From positions 1 to 40,023 of the forward strand of contig JAUMZM010000012.1 of NCBI GenBank assembly GCA_030528125.1: DNA of 40,023 nt, in the 5' to 3' direction. The DNA is from Tissierellia bacterium (GTDB lineage Bacteria > Bacillota > Clostridia > Tissierellales > Peptoniphilaceae). Shown here piece by piece: positions 1-7,237 of the stretch; the stretch's first letter is position 1; every line of letters begins with the position of its first letter. The translations under genes were made by a program, and so were the position numbers. A model generated the notes under the pieces. The model saw nothing but the letters and a program-made list of their open reading frames with translations, was not told where the DNA came from and did no database searches.

Positions 1-24
1 TCTCCCTAACAAGGTAAAATTGAT

Positions 25-57
25 AAAAAAAGAAGCAGTCCATAAAGGTTCTGCTCC
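25..57 (-). terminator. Intrinsic terminator after the RhuM operon
   Basis: Read on the minus strand, GAGCAG and CTGCTTC form a short stem around a 12-base loop, followed directly by seven T. It lies about 75 bases past the RhuM stop and would end the leftward lysogeny operon. Seen in sequence; function inferred. Confidence 0.65.
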
Positions 58-68
58 ATCAATTTTTC

Positions 69-88
69 GTAAGTGGGTACTCACTTAC
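69..88. repeat. 20-bp near-perfect palindrome
   Basis: GTAAGTG and CACTTAC flank a central GTAC-containing core; the two central mismatches can pair as G-U in RNA. It lies between the RhuM stop and the terminator. It could be a protein-binding site or a hairpin ahead of the terminator; there is no T tract next to it. Function unknown. Confidence 0.4.
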
Positions 89-130
89 TGTGCTTGCTAT
101 TAAAGTTATAAGCGTTAAGCGTATATTAAG

Positions 131-1204
131 TTATTCTTCTAATTTTTTAGTATCATCTTCTAATTCCAAGAATTTATCAAAATCACTTTTGTAGAGTCTA
201 TCTTGTATTATTCTATATTTTTCAAACTCACTCTCTGCGTGTTTTTTAGCAAGAGCTGCAGATACTTTTCCTGCATCGTTTAAGATTTCTTTATCCCATA
301 ATTGTAAAAATCCATTTAATCTTTTTTCCCAATCTTCCATAGTCATCGGGATATGTCTTTCTGCTTGTAGTTCTGCCATGTCTAAATATGATGAAACAAT
401 TCTTTGCATTTGATTTAATTCTTCTTCGTTTAGATAATTTTTTGCAACAACTACATCATATTTATGAATTTTTGAATCTGGAGATCCTTCCCAAGTAGTA
501 AGTCCCATATTTTTAGTTTTATGATTGGCTCTATCTACAATTAATTCGGCTGCAGTTTTTCCATGAATTGCATAGTGCAATTTATTTTGAATAGCTGCAA
601 AAAATCTTTTTGTTGCCTTTGCAGATGGATCATAGTCTAAAGATGTAGCATAAATATCTGTGATTTTTTGATAGAATCTTCTCTCAGATAATCTAATTTC
701 ACGAATTTTTACAAGTAATTTTTCAAAATAATCCTTGGTAAGTTTTGTGCCGGAATTTTTGAGCCTTTCATCATCCATTGCCCAACCTTTAATTGTAAAA
801 TCTTTTACAATTTGGTTTGCCCACTTTCTAAATTGGACGGCACGTTCATTATTTACTTTAAACCCTACTGCAATAATTGCTTGCAGATTATAGTGCTTTG
901 TATTATATGATTTTCCGTCGTTTGCAGTTATTAAGTATTTCTTAATAACTGAATTTTCGTCTAGTTCGTTATCGTCAAATATTTTTTTTAGATGTTGATT
1001 TATTGCGGAAACACTTACATCATATAGTGTTGCCATCATCTTTTGAGTTAGCCAAATATTTTCATCTTCATATCTAATTTCAATAGCTTCTTGATCATCA
1101 CCATTTGCTGCAATAAAAGTCAAGTATTCAGCAGCAGATGATCTAATTTGAAGTTCCTTTTTATCATGATTTTCGTCTTTATTTTTATCCATTTCTTTAC
1201 TCAT
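131..1204 (-). CDS. RhuM family protein
   Basis: 357 residues matching the RhuM family (first annotated as 'virulence protein RhuM', common beside prophage and restriction genes, biochemical role unknown). The N-terminal part holds the typical WLTQKMMATLY and NEXSVIKK-like segments resembling a phage KilA-N/Bro-like DNA-binding region; the remainder is helical and charged. The start is set at the ATG at 1204 because GGAGG lies six bases upstream; the ATG 12 bases earlier overlaps that ribosome site. It overlaps the membrane-protein gene by 8 bases (ATGAGTAA), so the two are probably translationally coupled. Last gene of the leftward lysogeny operon. Family assignment is firm; function is not known. 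Confidence 0.85.
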   Translation of the reverse strand: MSKEMDKNKDENHDKKELQIRSSAAEYLTFIAANGDDQEAIEIRYEDENIWLTQKMMATLYDVSVSAINQHLKKIFDDNELDENSVIKKYLITANDGKSYNTKHYNLQAIIAVGFKVNNERAVQFRKWANQIVKDFTIKGWAMDDERLKNSGTKLTKDYFEKLLVKIREIRLSERRFYQKITDIYATSLDYDPSAKATKRFFAAIQNKLHYAIHGKTAAELIVDRANHKTKNMGLTTWEGSPDSKIHKYDVVVAKNYLNEEELNQMQRIVSSYLDMAELQAERHIPMTMEDWEKRLNGFLQLWDKEILNDAGKVSAALAKKHAESEFEKYRIIQDRLYKSDFDKFLELEDDTKKLEE

Positions 1205-1679
1205 AATTTCCTCCATGTATAAATTTCATTCTACCTTTAAACACTGGAATACTAATCAAGAATACAATTAGATAATGTATAAAGGAATTTATCATCATAT
1301 TTTTTGTTATTGGTAATTGATGATAAGTTTGACCTATTATTTTAAAAGCGGCTAGAGTGTTTGTTATAAAATCAAGTGCCAACCATAGGGCGACTGATGA
1401 TCCTATAAAAGCAATTATATAGTTTAAAAGTTTACTAATTATTGGTAGCTTTTGATTTATTAAAACTAGCAATATTCCATAGATTATTACTACTGTAATT
1501 GAAAGGGGAATAGCTAATTTGTTATCTAGTTTATCTTTTATGGATATATAAAATCCTAAACCTACAACTATAAAATCAATCAAAAATGCTGAGATTTTTA
1601 CAGAGTAGGTAGAGATGAGATAGTAGAAAACTACTCCAGAAAGGATTAATAAAATATATCCTGTAATAAAAATTCCCAT
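1197..1679 (-). CDS. Small integral membrane protein
   Basis: 160 residues with about five hydrophobic helices (near residues 3-22, 28-45, 55-74, 82-105 and 132-148) and no recognisable catalytic motif. It probably sits in the cytoplasmic membrane. TAGGAG lies six bases before the ATG. It lies between the ImmA peptidase and RhuM genes with 8-base spacing on one side and an 8-base overlap on the other, so it is part of the lysogeny operon. Such membrane proteins next to a repressor can be superinfection-exclusion proteins, but nothing in the sequence proves this here. Confidence 0.75.
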   Translation of the reverse strand: MGIFITGYILLILSGVVFYYLISTYSVKISAFLIDFIVVGLGFYISIKDKLDNKLAIPLSITVVIIYGILLVLINQKLPIISKLLNYIIAFIGSSVALWLALDFITNTLAAFKIIGQTYHQLPITKNMMINSFIHYLIVFLISIPVFKGRMKFIHGGNYE

Positions 1680-1687
1680 AGAGTCTC

Positions 1688-2236
1688 CTAATAATAATCA
1701 TCATGTTCAGGGCGATAGTTTTTAAGAAAATCTCCCTGAGGTATATTAACATTAACTGGTTTATTAAACTTGCCCATTTTTGCTAACTCAGAAATTTTTA
1801 GATTTAGTAAATTTATATCTACACCTAATTGTCCAGCGATTTCATAATCACAAACTTGGTCATTGATATTATCTAGGACATCTTCATCACTAATTAATAA
1901 ATGAGCTGCAAAAATATTAGCTTCAGTTTCAAATTTATTTGTAGGGTTTAGCACTGTTTGGTCATGAAAAGCTCCGCCACTCATACAATAATCTCTGTGA
2001 AGTTGATCGTGACCTAATTCGTGTGCTAATATCGTCTTTCTATTAAAATTTGTGTTGCTACTGATAAAAATAAATCTGTTCCTTTGAATATAATGGTACA
2101 TTCCTAAAAGTATTTTTGTTTCAGGTAGATATACCAGGTTAATATTCAAAGCTTCTATTAATTCGATAGGATCTCGTGTCTTGTATTTTTTTATAAGTCG
2201 ATTAACCTTATCATATATATAGCGATTCATGCTCAT
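1688..2236 (-). CDS. ImmA/IrrE family metallopeptidase
   Basis: 182 residues. The zinc-binding HELGH is at residues 72-76 and the downstream glutamate/Ala-Asn segment (residues 103-110) gives the third ligand, the normal gluzincin pattern of ImmA/IrrE (PF06114). In ICEBs1 and related prophages ImmA cleaves the partner XRE repressor after DNA damage or signalling, which lifts lysogeny. Here it directly follows the XRE gene (8-base gap, AGGTGAT ribosome site), so the same role is inferred. Family call is secure; the substrate is inferred from position. Confidence 0.92.
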   Translation of the reverse strand: MSMNRYIYDKVNRLIKKYKTRDPIELIEALNINLVYLPETKILLGMYHYIQRNRFIFISSNTNFNRKTILAHELGHDQLHRDYCMSGGAFHDQTVLNPTNKFETEANIFAAHLLISDEDVLDNINDQVCDYEIAGQLGVDINLLNLKISELAKMGKFNKPVNVNIPQGDFLKNYRPEHDDYY

Positions 2237-2244
2237 AAAATCAC

Positions 2245-2646
2245 CTAATCTTTTTTCTTACGACCGTATTTCTTGTTTTCTCTTTTAGCCTCCCAATAAG
2301 CACGAGTAATAGCTTCAAAAGCAGCATCTTTATCTTCATCAGAAATTTCTCCACCAGCAAATAAAGAGCTTAGACCTTCTGTTAATGCTCTAGCTTTTTC
2401 TAATTCTCTTTTGCCACCCATGTTATAAACTCGATTTAAAAACTCGTCACTTTCTTCTAGGAGATAATTGTAATCACAGTCCATAACTTCAGCTATTTTT
2501 TTGTAAACCTCGACATCTCTTGGGTATCTTTCTCCGTCTTCATAATGTACAAGAGTTCTTGTACTTATTCCTATCATTTTTGCAAAATCTGCTTGACTTA
2601 ACTTTTCTTTTTCACGAAAATCCTTTAATCTATCCGCAAAAGCCAT
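2245..2646 (-). CDS. XRE-family phage repressor (CI/ImmR-like)
   Basis: 133 residues. A classical helix-turn-helix occupies about residues 6-60 (LSQADFAKMIGISTRTLVHYE segment), followed by an acidic/helical C-terminal half and a basic tail. The start is the ATG at 2646, preceded by AGGAGG; an upstream in-frame ATG at 2718 would need a transcript through the switch region and has no ribosome site. Its position ahead of an ImmA peptidase and facing a divergent regulator marks it as the lysogeny repressor. It should bind the inverted repeats at 2740-2787. Family secure, operator inferred. Confidence 0.9.
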   Translation of the reverse strand: MAFADRLKDFREKEKLSQADFAKMIGISTRTLVHYEDGERYPRDVEVYKKIAEVMDCDYNYLLEESDEFLNRVYNMGGKRELEKARALTEGLSSLFAGGEISDEDKDAAFEAITRAYWEAKRENKKYGRKKKD

Positions 2647-2702
2647 AACTTTAACCTCCTGAACTAATGTGCATTTATAACTTTTAATACGAACAATAGT
2701 GC

Positions 2703-2731
2703 TTGAATTATTTTTCAATTTTAGATATAAT
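2703..2731 (+). promoter_or_regulatory. Rightward promoter of the switch region
   Basis: TTGAAT (2703-2708), a 17-base spacer and TATAAT (2726-2731). It would start near 2738 and read into the ArpU-like gene. It points toward the leftward promoter at 2753-2781. Confidence 0.7.
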
Positions 2732-2752
2732 ACAAACTGAACTTATATTCAT

Positions 2753-2781
2753 ATTATAGCACAAACATTCAAGTTTGTAAA
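2753..2781 (-). promoter_or_regulatory. Leftward promoter of the repressor operon
   Basis: On the minus strand TTTACA (2781-2776), 17 bases, then TATAAT (2758-2753). A perfect 6-bp inverted repeat (ACAAAC/GTTTGT, 2761-2778) fills the spacer and touches the -35, and a wider repeat AACTTAT/ATAAGTT (2740-2746/2781-2787) encloses it. These are likely repressor operators. Confidence 0.65.
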
Positions 2782-2795
2782 TAAGTTGTATTGGG

Positions 2796-3356
2796 TTGAT
2801 TAGATTGAGAATAAGTAAAACTTTAAAGAATATAATGAACTTGTATGCAGATAGCAACTTGAAATTTGAAGAAATTAGTTCAGCTGCAAAACTTATTTTA
2901 AGTTTATATAGACAAGTTACCTGGGCAGTAGATAGCAGGGCAAATTTTATGATGTTTGAGAGCAAAGAAAACTATGGATCAACTTCAGAATCTGCTTACT
3001 TGTATCTTTCTACATTTGCTCCAGAAAAAGTTGAAGAAAAGTTTAACAATAGAGTTTCCAATGTAATGGATAGTAAGCTTATGCTTTTAATAATTTATGA
3101 CGCCTGTGTTAGGTTAAAAGTTTATCCAGAATATGGAGAAATCTATCATAAGATTATTTATAACTACTACATTGCTGAAAAAAAGATTACTGATGAAGCT
3201 TGTATGAGAAGTGTATCTTTAGAGAGAACCGTTTATTATCAAAGAAAAAAGGAAGCAATTGCATTGGTTGGTGTAATAATTTGGGGATATACTTTACCGA
3301 CAGCTATTAGTCAACTTGAAGACGGTCGTAGCATTGAAGAAATAATGAACATCTGA
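2796..3356 (+). CDS. ArpU-like phage transcriptional regulator (tentative)
   Basis: 186 residues, helical. The C-terminal third (about residues 110-175) has the spacing of a sigma region-4/ArpU-type module: a segment like YHKIIYNYYIAEKK, then a serine-rich turn and VYYQRKKEAI, then a hydrophobic end. ArpU-like proteins control late phage operons. The start is uncertain: TTG at 2796 opens the frame but has a poor ribosome site, and ATG at 2835 is an alternative. It is the first gene rightward from the switch promoter at 2703-2731. That it is a real gene is likely from length, position and composition; the family is a weak call. Confidence 0.6.
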   Translation: MIRLRISKTLKNIMNLYADSNLKFEEISSAAKLILSLYRQVTWAVDSRANFMMFESKENYGSTSESAYLYLSTFAPEKVEEKFNNRVSNVMDSKLMLLIIYDACVRLKVYPEYGEIYHKIIYNYYIAEKKITDEACMRSVSLERTVYYQRKKEAIALVGVIIWGYTLPTAISQLEDGRSIEEIMNI

Positions 3357-3442
3357 GAAATTAATTTATGACGAACTTATTGCGTACTATTTACGAATGA
3401 AAAAAGTACCATATACGAATTTTATGTGTACTTAAGTGCATA

Positions 3443-3471
3443 TATAATATCCATGATGGGTGATTATCACC
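3443..3471 (+). promoter_or_regulatory. Promoter -10 and operator-like palindrome
   Basis: TATAAT at 3443-3448 with only a weak -35 (TTTTAT near 3420), followed by the perfect inverted repeat GGTGAT-T-ATCACC at 3459-3471, where a repressor bound at the start site would block transcription. Two TACGAAT repeats lie upstream (about 3392 and 3414), 22 bases apart. Probable promoter for the attenuated leader and the sigma-like gene. Confidence 0.45.
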
Positions 3472-3494
3472 TAAATTTAATATTGGCATTCATT

Positions 3495-3529
3495 GACTGA
3501 AAGAATTTATTTTCTTTCGGTCTTTTTTT
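3495..3529 (+). terminator. Strong intrinsic terminator / attenuator
   Basis: GACTGAAAGAA and TTCTTTCGGTC form an 11-bp stem (one G-U) closed by a short loop and followed by seven T. It lies between the putative promoter at 3443 and the leader ORF at 3546, so it either ends the 2796 gene or acts as a transcription attenuator for the sigma-like gene. Confidence 0.85.
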
Positions 3530-3545
3530 ATGCCCAGGAGAATAT

Positions 3546-3626
3546 ATGCAAAGAATTAGAAGTCCTCCTTGTGTGAATTTCATTTTCAAACAAAAGAAAT
3601 TCATGTCAACAAGGAGGAAAAATTAA
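3546..3626 (+). CDS. 26-residue leader peptide
   Basis: ATG at 3546 preceded by AGGAG, 26 codons, and a TAA that overlaps the ATG of the next gene as TAATG. The peptide is basic (four Arg, five Lys) and its codons run straight through both arms of the hairpin at 3563-3618 that hides the next ribosome site. This is the layout of a translation-coupled leader: a ribosome on the leader melts the hairpin and reinitiates on the sigma-like gene. Ribosome site, stop overlap and hairpin are seen; the regulatory role is inferred. Confidence 0.6.
   Translation: MQRIRSPPCVNFIFKQKKFMSTRRKN
3563..3618 (+). promoter_or_regulatory. Hairpin masking the Shine-Dalgarno of the sigma-like gene
   Basis: TCCTCCTTGT (3563-3572) pairs perfectly with ACAAGGAGGA (3609-3618), and TGAATTTC (3574-3581) with GAAATTCA (3596-3603): 18 bp with a 14-base loop and one small internal loop. 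The masked AAGGAGG (3611-3617) is the ribosome site for the ATG at 3626. Seen in sequence; the control function is inferred. Confidence 0.75.
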
Positions 3627-4036
3627 TGGACAAAGAATATTATTTATTTGTAGAAGGAAAGAAAATAGTTGTTAGCAAGGAAGTATATCTTGCCTATCAT
3701 AGTGAATTGAATAAAGAAAAATATCAAATAAGAAGAGAAAGGTTAAATAACTGTTTCTTTTTTTGTTCCTATGATCATGATGGTAATTTTGAAGAAAATT
3801 TAAAAGATCTGGAATTTGATGTTGAAAAAATTATCGAAACAAAGGAAATGATTGAAGAAGTAAGAAGAGCTATTTCTAAACTCAACCCTGTTGAAAGGGA
3901 TTTGATAGAAAGTCTTTTTTATAAAGAAGAAACAATTAGAGAAGTAGCTGCTAAACTGAATATTTCCCATCCAGCCGTTATTAAAAGGCGTAATAAAGTC
4001 TTAGAAAAACTAAAGGAAATATTGGAAGACTTTTAG
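3626..4036 (+). CDS. Sigma-70 region 4-like regulator
   Basis: 136 residues. The C-terminal half (about residues 80-132) is a sigma region-4 helix-turn-helix: 'NPVERDLIESLFY', then 'TIREVAAKLNISHPAVIKRR', then an amphipathic end. Similar small sigma-like proteins (for example the orf7 class in Tn916-type elements) sit upstream of the recombination genes of integrative elements. The start is the ATG at 3626, with AAGGAGG eight bases before it; the frame is open upstream to a TTG at 3569, but that lies inside the masking hairpin and lacks a ribosome site. It probably switches on the recombinase module. Family secure; target inferred. Confidence 0.85.
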   Translation: MDKEYYLFVEGKKIVVSKEVYLAYHSELNKEKYQIRRERLNNCFFFCSYDHDGNFEENLKDLEFDVEKIIETKEMIEEVRRAISKLNPVERDLIESLFYKEETIREVAAKLNISHPAVIKRRNKVLEKLKEILEDF

Positions 4037-4053
4037 ATGATAGTTGCCAAGAG

Positions 4054-4099
4054 GGTCTAATTTTCACTGTTACTTATACACTGGGAATTGGACCTTTTT
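4054..4099 (+). terminator. Terminator after the sigma-like gene
   Basis: GGTCTAATT (4054-4062) pairs with AATTGGACC (4086-4094, one G-U) around a 23-base loop, followed by TTTTT. It is 18 bases after the stop at 4036. Confidence 0.6.
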
Positions 4100-4573
4100 A
4101 TTTAACAAAATTTATTTTTGAAAATTGGTGACCAAGAAAGACTTCTTTTCACTGTTAAGTATAAGAGGGTAATTCTAAACAATTTTGTTTCATCAAGATA
4201 AGTATTTTCTGATGGTCAAATTTAAAAAAGATTAATAACTCTCGATAAATTTTGAACCTTAACAATTGAATAGACCAAGACAAGACGTTAATCATTTTTG
4301 GAGCGTAATAACCTATCCGCCAAGATCTTTCTGCTGAATAATTCGGCAAAACAAGTACTGCTAAGCTTAAAGCAAGGGAAGAAGAAAGGGAGCGATAAGT
4401 AAGAGTTTGAATATAGGGAGGGATACCCTATTCGCTATGAAGAAAATGAGGATAATGATACTTCTAAGGTTGAAGCCGGCTCATCCGGAATAGAGGCGGA
4501 GGTGAGATTCCTATGTTGCTAATCCAAGGCACTTGTCAATGTCAAAAAACTTAAATTTACATAGGAGGTTATT
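4100..4573. other. Non-coding joint region with gene relics
   Basis: About 470 bases without a credible gene. A 12-base word, TTTTCACTGTTA, occurs at 4061 and again near 4147, each next to AGAGGGT-AATT-like sequence. Near 4340-4400 a short open stretch ends in a Glu/Arg-rich tail, and 4420-4520 holds another short frame; both look like broken ends of genes. The stretch is probably a recombination joint between the regulator and recombinase segments. No function can be assigned. Confidence 0.4.
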
Positions 4574-4711
4574 ATGAAAGCAATAAAAGTTTATAGCATG
4601 AGAGTTGCTATGTTATGTAGACTTTATGATCTTAAATTAATTAATGATAAGGAATATACAAAAATAAAAAATAGAATAGAAAATGATTATAAGAAGAGAG
4701 ATAGAAAGTAG
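4574..4711 (+). CDS. 45-residue SHOCT-like small protein
   Basis: ATG at 4574 with AGGAGG seven bases upstream and 45 codons. The segment 'LYDLKLINDKEYTKIKNRI' has the L-x-x-L-x-x-x-G/N-x-I-(T/N)-x-x-E-(Y/F) spacing of the SHOCT mini-domain, an oligomerisation module often seen as tiny stand-alone ORFs. It lies 55 bases before the recombinase. It might be a recombination accessory factor by position, but this is a guess. The ribosome site and reading frame make it a likely gene. Confidence 0.6.
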   Translation: MKAIKVYSMRVAMLCRLYDLKLINDKEYTKIKNRIENDYKKRDRK

Positions 4712-4720
4712 TTAATCTTG

Positions 4721-4729
4721 TGATATAAT
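4721..4729 (+). promoter_or_regulatory. Extended -10 promoter of the recombinase
   Basis: TGATATAAT: a perfect extended -10 (TG-N-TATAAT) with no clear -35. It lies 38 bases before the recombinase ATG. The same TGTGATATAAT string is the -10 of the ABC-3C operon at 10575. Confidence 0.55.
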
Positions 4730-4766
4730 AACACTGTAGAAAGATACAAAATGGGAAGGAGGTAAA

Positions 4767-6521
4767 ATGAATACTAAAGTAAAATTAATAAAAGCTTCAA
4801 ATACAGGAGCAAGAAATAGAAATGCACTACATTTAGATTTAAAACGAGTTGCAGCATATTGTCGAGTTAGCACTGATAGTAAAGACCAACTTGAATCATA
4901 TAAATCGCAAGTTGATTATTACACAAATCTAATAAAAAATAATAAGAACTGGACTCTGGCTGGTATATATGCAGATGAAGCAACAACGGGAACAACTGCT
5001 ACTAAAAGAGCAGATTTCATGAGGCTAATAAGTGATTGCCAAAATGGAGATATAGACATGATAATTACTAAATCTATATCAAGATTTGCTAGAAATACAT
5101 TAGATACCTTAAAGTATGTAAGACTATTAAAGGAAAACAATGTTGGTGTAGTATTTGAAGAAGAAAATATAGATACTTTGACAATGGATGGAGAGTTACT
5201 ATTAACAATATTAAGTTCAGTAGCTCAACAAGAAGTAGAAAATACCTCAGCCCATGTAAAAAAAGGACTGAAAATGAAAATGGAAAAAGGGGAACTTATT
5301 GGTTTTCAAGGTTGCCTTGGATACGACTATGATCCTACAACAAAAAGTATCTCTATAAATGAAGAAGAAGCCAAAATTGTTAGATATATCTTTAAAAGAT
5401 ATTTAGAAGGCAATGGTGGCTCAGTCATTGGTAGGGAACTAGAAGAGCAAGGATATCTCACCCCTAGAGGTAAAACAAAATGGTCTGACACTACAGTGTT
5501 AGGAATAATTAAGAATGAAAAGTATATTGGAGATATTCTAATGGGAAAGACTTTTACCGTTGATCCCATAACAAAAAGAAGACTAGCAAACTTTGGTGAA
5601 TCTGATAAATATCACATCGAAAATCATCACGAGCCAATTATATCAAAAGAAGACTTTGAAAAGGCACAAGAGATTAGACTCAGGAGAGCACAAAATAGAA
5701 ACACCATTGCTAATAAGGATAGAAAAAGAGAGAAGCTATCAAGGCAATATGCTTTTTCAAGTATACTGGAATGTGGATTTTGTGGCGAAATACTTTCAAG
5801 AAGAACTTGGCACACAAGTTCAATTTATAAAAAAATTAACTGGCAATGTGTAAGGTCAACTAAAAAAGGTAAAAAATATTGCCCTCATTCAAAAGGAATA
5901 CAAGAAGCAGCAATAGAAAAAGCATTTGTTGAAAGCTATAGGCAATTATGCCATACAGATTCAACAGTAATAGATGACTTTTTAAAAATTGTTGAAGAAG
6001 AAATAAATGATAATACGTTAGTCAAAGATTTGAAAAAGTTAGAAAACCAATTAAACAGAATCATTAGTCAAGAAAGAAAGTTAGTTGATCTTCATTTAGA
6101 AGATAGTATAGACGAAGAAGTTTATGCTAAAAAGTATAAAAAACTTACAAAACAAAAAGAAGAATTACTTGATGAAAAGAAAACACTGGAACTAACTATC
6201 AAAGATGAAGACTCTATTAGAGAAAGACTAAAGCAATTTAAAAAGGTCTTAGAAAACAAAGAAATTATAGAGGAATTTAATAGAACAGTATTTGAAAGCA
6301 TAGTTGATAAAGTCGTAGTGGGTAGAATTGACAAAGACGGAACAGTTCATCCTTATGACTTAACATTCTATTTCAAAACAGGAGTTAAAGATAGTCAAGA
6401 TTCTAATAACTTTAAAGATAAAAGAAAAAATGCCAAAGACAATGACATTAATAAATTGTGTTCCTACAAGAATGACGAGGATAAAAAATTATGTCCCCAA
6501 TCAAAAGACAACGCAAGTTGA
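4767..6521 (+). CDS. Large serine recombinase (site-specific integrase)
   Basis: 584 residues. The resolvase catalytic domain spans about residues 27-180, with the nucleophile Ser35 in YCRVSTDS and the downstream Arg-rich ISRFARN motif. The 'Recombinase' domain (about 190-300) follows, then a zinc ribbon with Cys336/Cys339/Cys361/Cys372, and a coiled coil (about 395-505). This is the family that integrates and excises Tn4451-, Tn5397- and phiC31-type elements. AAGGAGG lies five bases before the ATG. The tail after about residue 545 is a low-complexity Lys/Asn/Asp extension. It likely moves the whole element; the attachment sites are not identified with certainty. Confidence 0.95.
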   Translation: MNTKVKLIKASNTGARNRNALHLDLKRVAAYCRVSTDSKDQLESYKSQVDYYTNLIKNNKNWTLAGIYADEATTGTTATKRADFMRLISDCQNGDIDMIITKSISRFARNTLDTLKYVRLLKENNVGVVFEEENIDTLTMDGELLLTILSSVAQQEVENTSAHVKKGLKMKMEKGELIGFQGCLGYDYDPTTKSISINEEEAKIVRYIFKRYLEGNGGSVIGRELEEQGYLTPRGKTKWSDTTVLGIIKNEKYIGDILMGKTFTVDPITKRRLANFGESDKYHIENHHEPIISKEDFEKAQEIRLRRAQNRNTIANKDRKREKLSRQYAFSSILECGFCGEILSRRTWHTSSIYKKINWQCVRSTKKGKKYCPHSKGIQEAAIEKAFVESYRQLCHTDSTVIDDFLKIVEEEINDNTLVKDLKKLENQLNRIISQERKLVDLHLEDSIDEEVYAKKYKKLTKQKEELLDEKKTLELTIKDEDSIRERLKQFKKVLENKEIIEEFNRTVFESIVDKVVVGRIDKDGTVHPYDLTFYFKTGVKDSQDSNNFKDKRKNAKDNDINKLCSYKNDEDKKLCPQSKDNAS

Positions 6522-6547
6522 GACTGTAGTATTGATGTCAAGAAAAT

Positions 6548-6622
<75 letters not shown>

Positions 6623-6916
6623 ATTTGGAAAATCCTCTGTGGGAACAGTTCAAGTGCAGATTATTGCAGGGTGTGTAGACACTATGGATATTTAGGGTGG
6701 AGTAGACAGAATGGATATAATTTATTTGTTTCCAATCATTTATTAAAACAAGTTATGTATAAAACTGTTTTAATTATCATTTATGCTTACTCAACAATTC
6801 ATAAGAGATATTATGGTTAGTGCAGAGAACTTGATTAGCTAGTTAATATAGTTGCAAATTATTCTGTAAAGCATTAATAAAAAAGCGAGTATTATATAGA
6901 TCTGTAAGATTAAAAT
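6623..6916. other. Non-coding region downstream of the recombinase
   Basis: About 290 AT-rich bases with no credible gene. It contains an imperfect direct repeat, GTAGACA-ATGGATAT-like, at 6675-6691 and 6702-6717, 27 bases apart. Its place just past a serine recombinase makes it a possible attachment or recombinase-binding region. Nothing else stands out. Confidence 0.4.
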
Positions 6917-6988
6917 CTATATTATTTTTAAGTAGCCCACTGTTACGGCGACAGATAGTTCTCTAAGATTCGTTTTTATATTGGCCAT
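6917..6988 (-). pseudogene. Truncated 23-codon ORF with a strong ribosome site
   Basis: ATG at 6988 has AAAGGAGG upstream but the frame stops at 6917 after 23 residues (begins MANIKTNLRELSV). Ribosome site and peptide look like the start of a larger protein. It lies 24 bases past the stop of the small XRE gene, in the same direction, so it may be the remaining 5' end of a fourth gene of the ABC-3C cassette cut off by the recombinase-side joint. The parent protein is not recognised. Confidence 0.4.
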
Positions 6989-7012
6989 GCGGTCCTCCTT
7001 TTATTTGAATCT

Positions 7013-7225
7013 TTATTCCACATGTTTAGTTTCAATAATATCTTCTAACTTAACATCAATAGCTTCACAGATTTTTAATAAAGAGCTTGTATTTACATTT
7101 CCGCCTTTACTCAATTTATTTAAGGTAGAAGAACTAATACTAGCCTGCCCAATCAAATCTGTTTTGCGCATGTTTTTATCAATTAAGATTTTCCATAATT
7201 TGTTATAGTTCAATTCTAGCTTCAA
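7013..7225 (-). CDS. Small XRE/Cro-type regulator
   Basis: 70 residues, essentially one helix-turn-helix domain (KLWKILIDKNMRKTDLIGQ, then SISSSTLNKLSKG) of the YozG/Cro type common as a stand-alone regulator. TTG start at 7225 with AGGAGG eight bases upstream. It follows the ATPase gene with a 12-base gap, so it belongs to the ABC-3C operon and may autoregulate it, perhaps at the palindrome near 10475. The regulatory target is inferred. Confidence 0.85.
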   Translation of the reverse strand: MKLELNYNKLWKILIDKNMRKTDLIGQASISSSTLNKLSKGGNVNTSSLLKICEAIDVKLEDIIETKHVE

Positions 7226-7237
7226 AATTCAATCCTC

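Noticed and set aside
3569-3625. TTG start giving a 155-aa sigma-like protein
   Set aside because: It falls in the masking hairpin without a ribosome site; the ATG at 3626 has AAGGAGG.
4155-4349. 64-codon minus-strand ORF
   Set aside because: No ribosome site, odd composition and no family features; it lies in a relic-rich gap.
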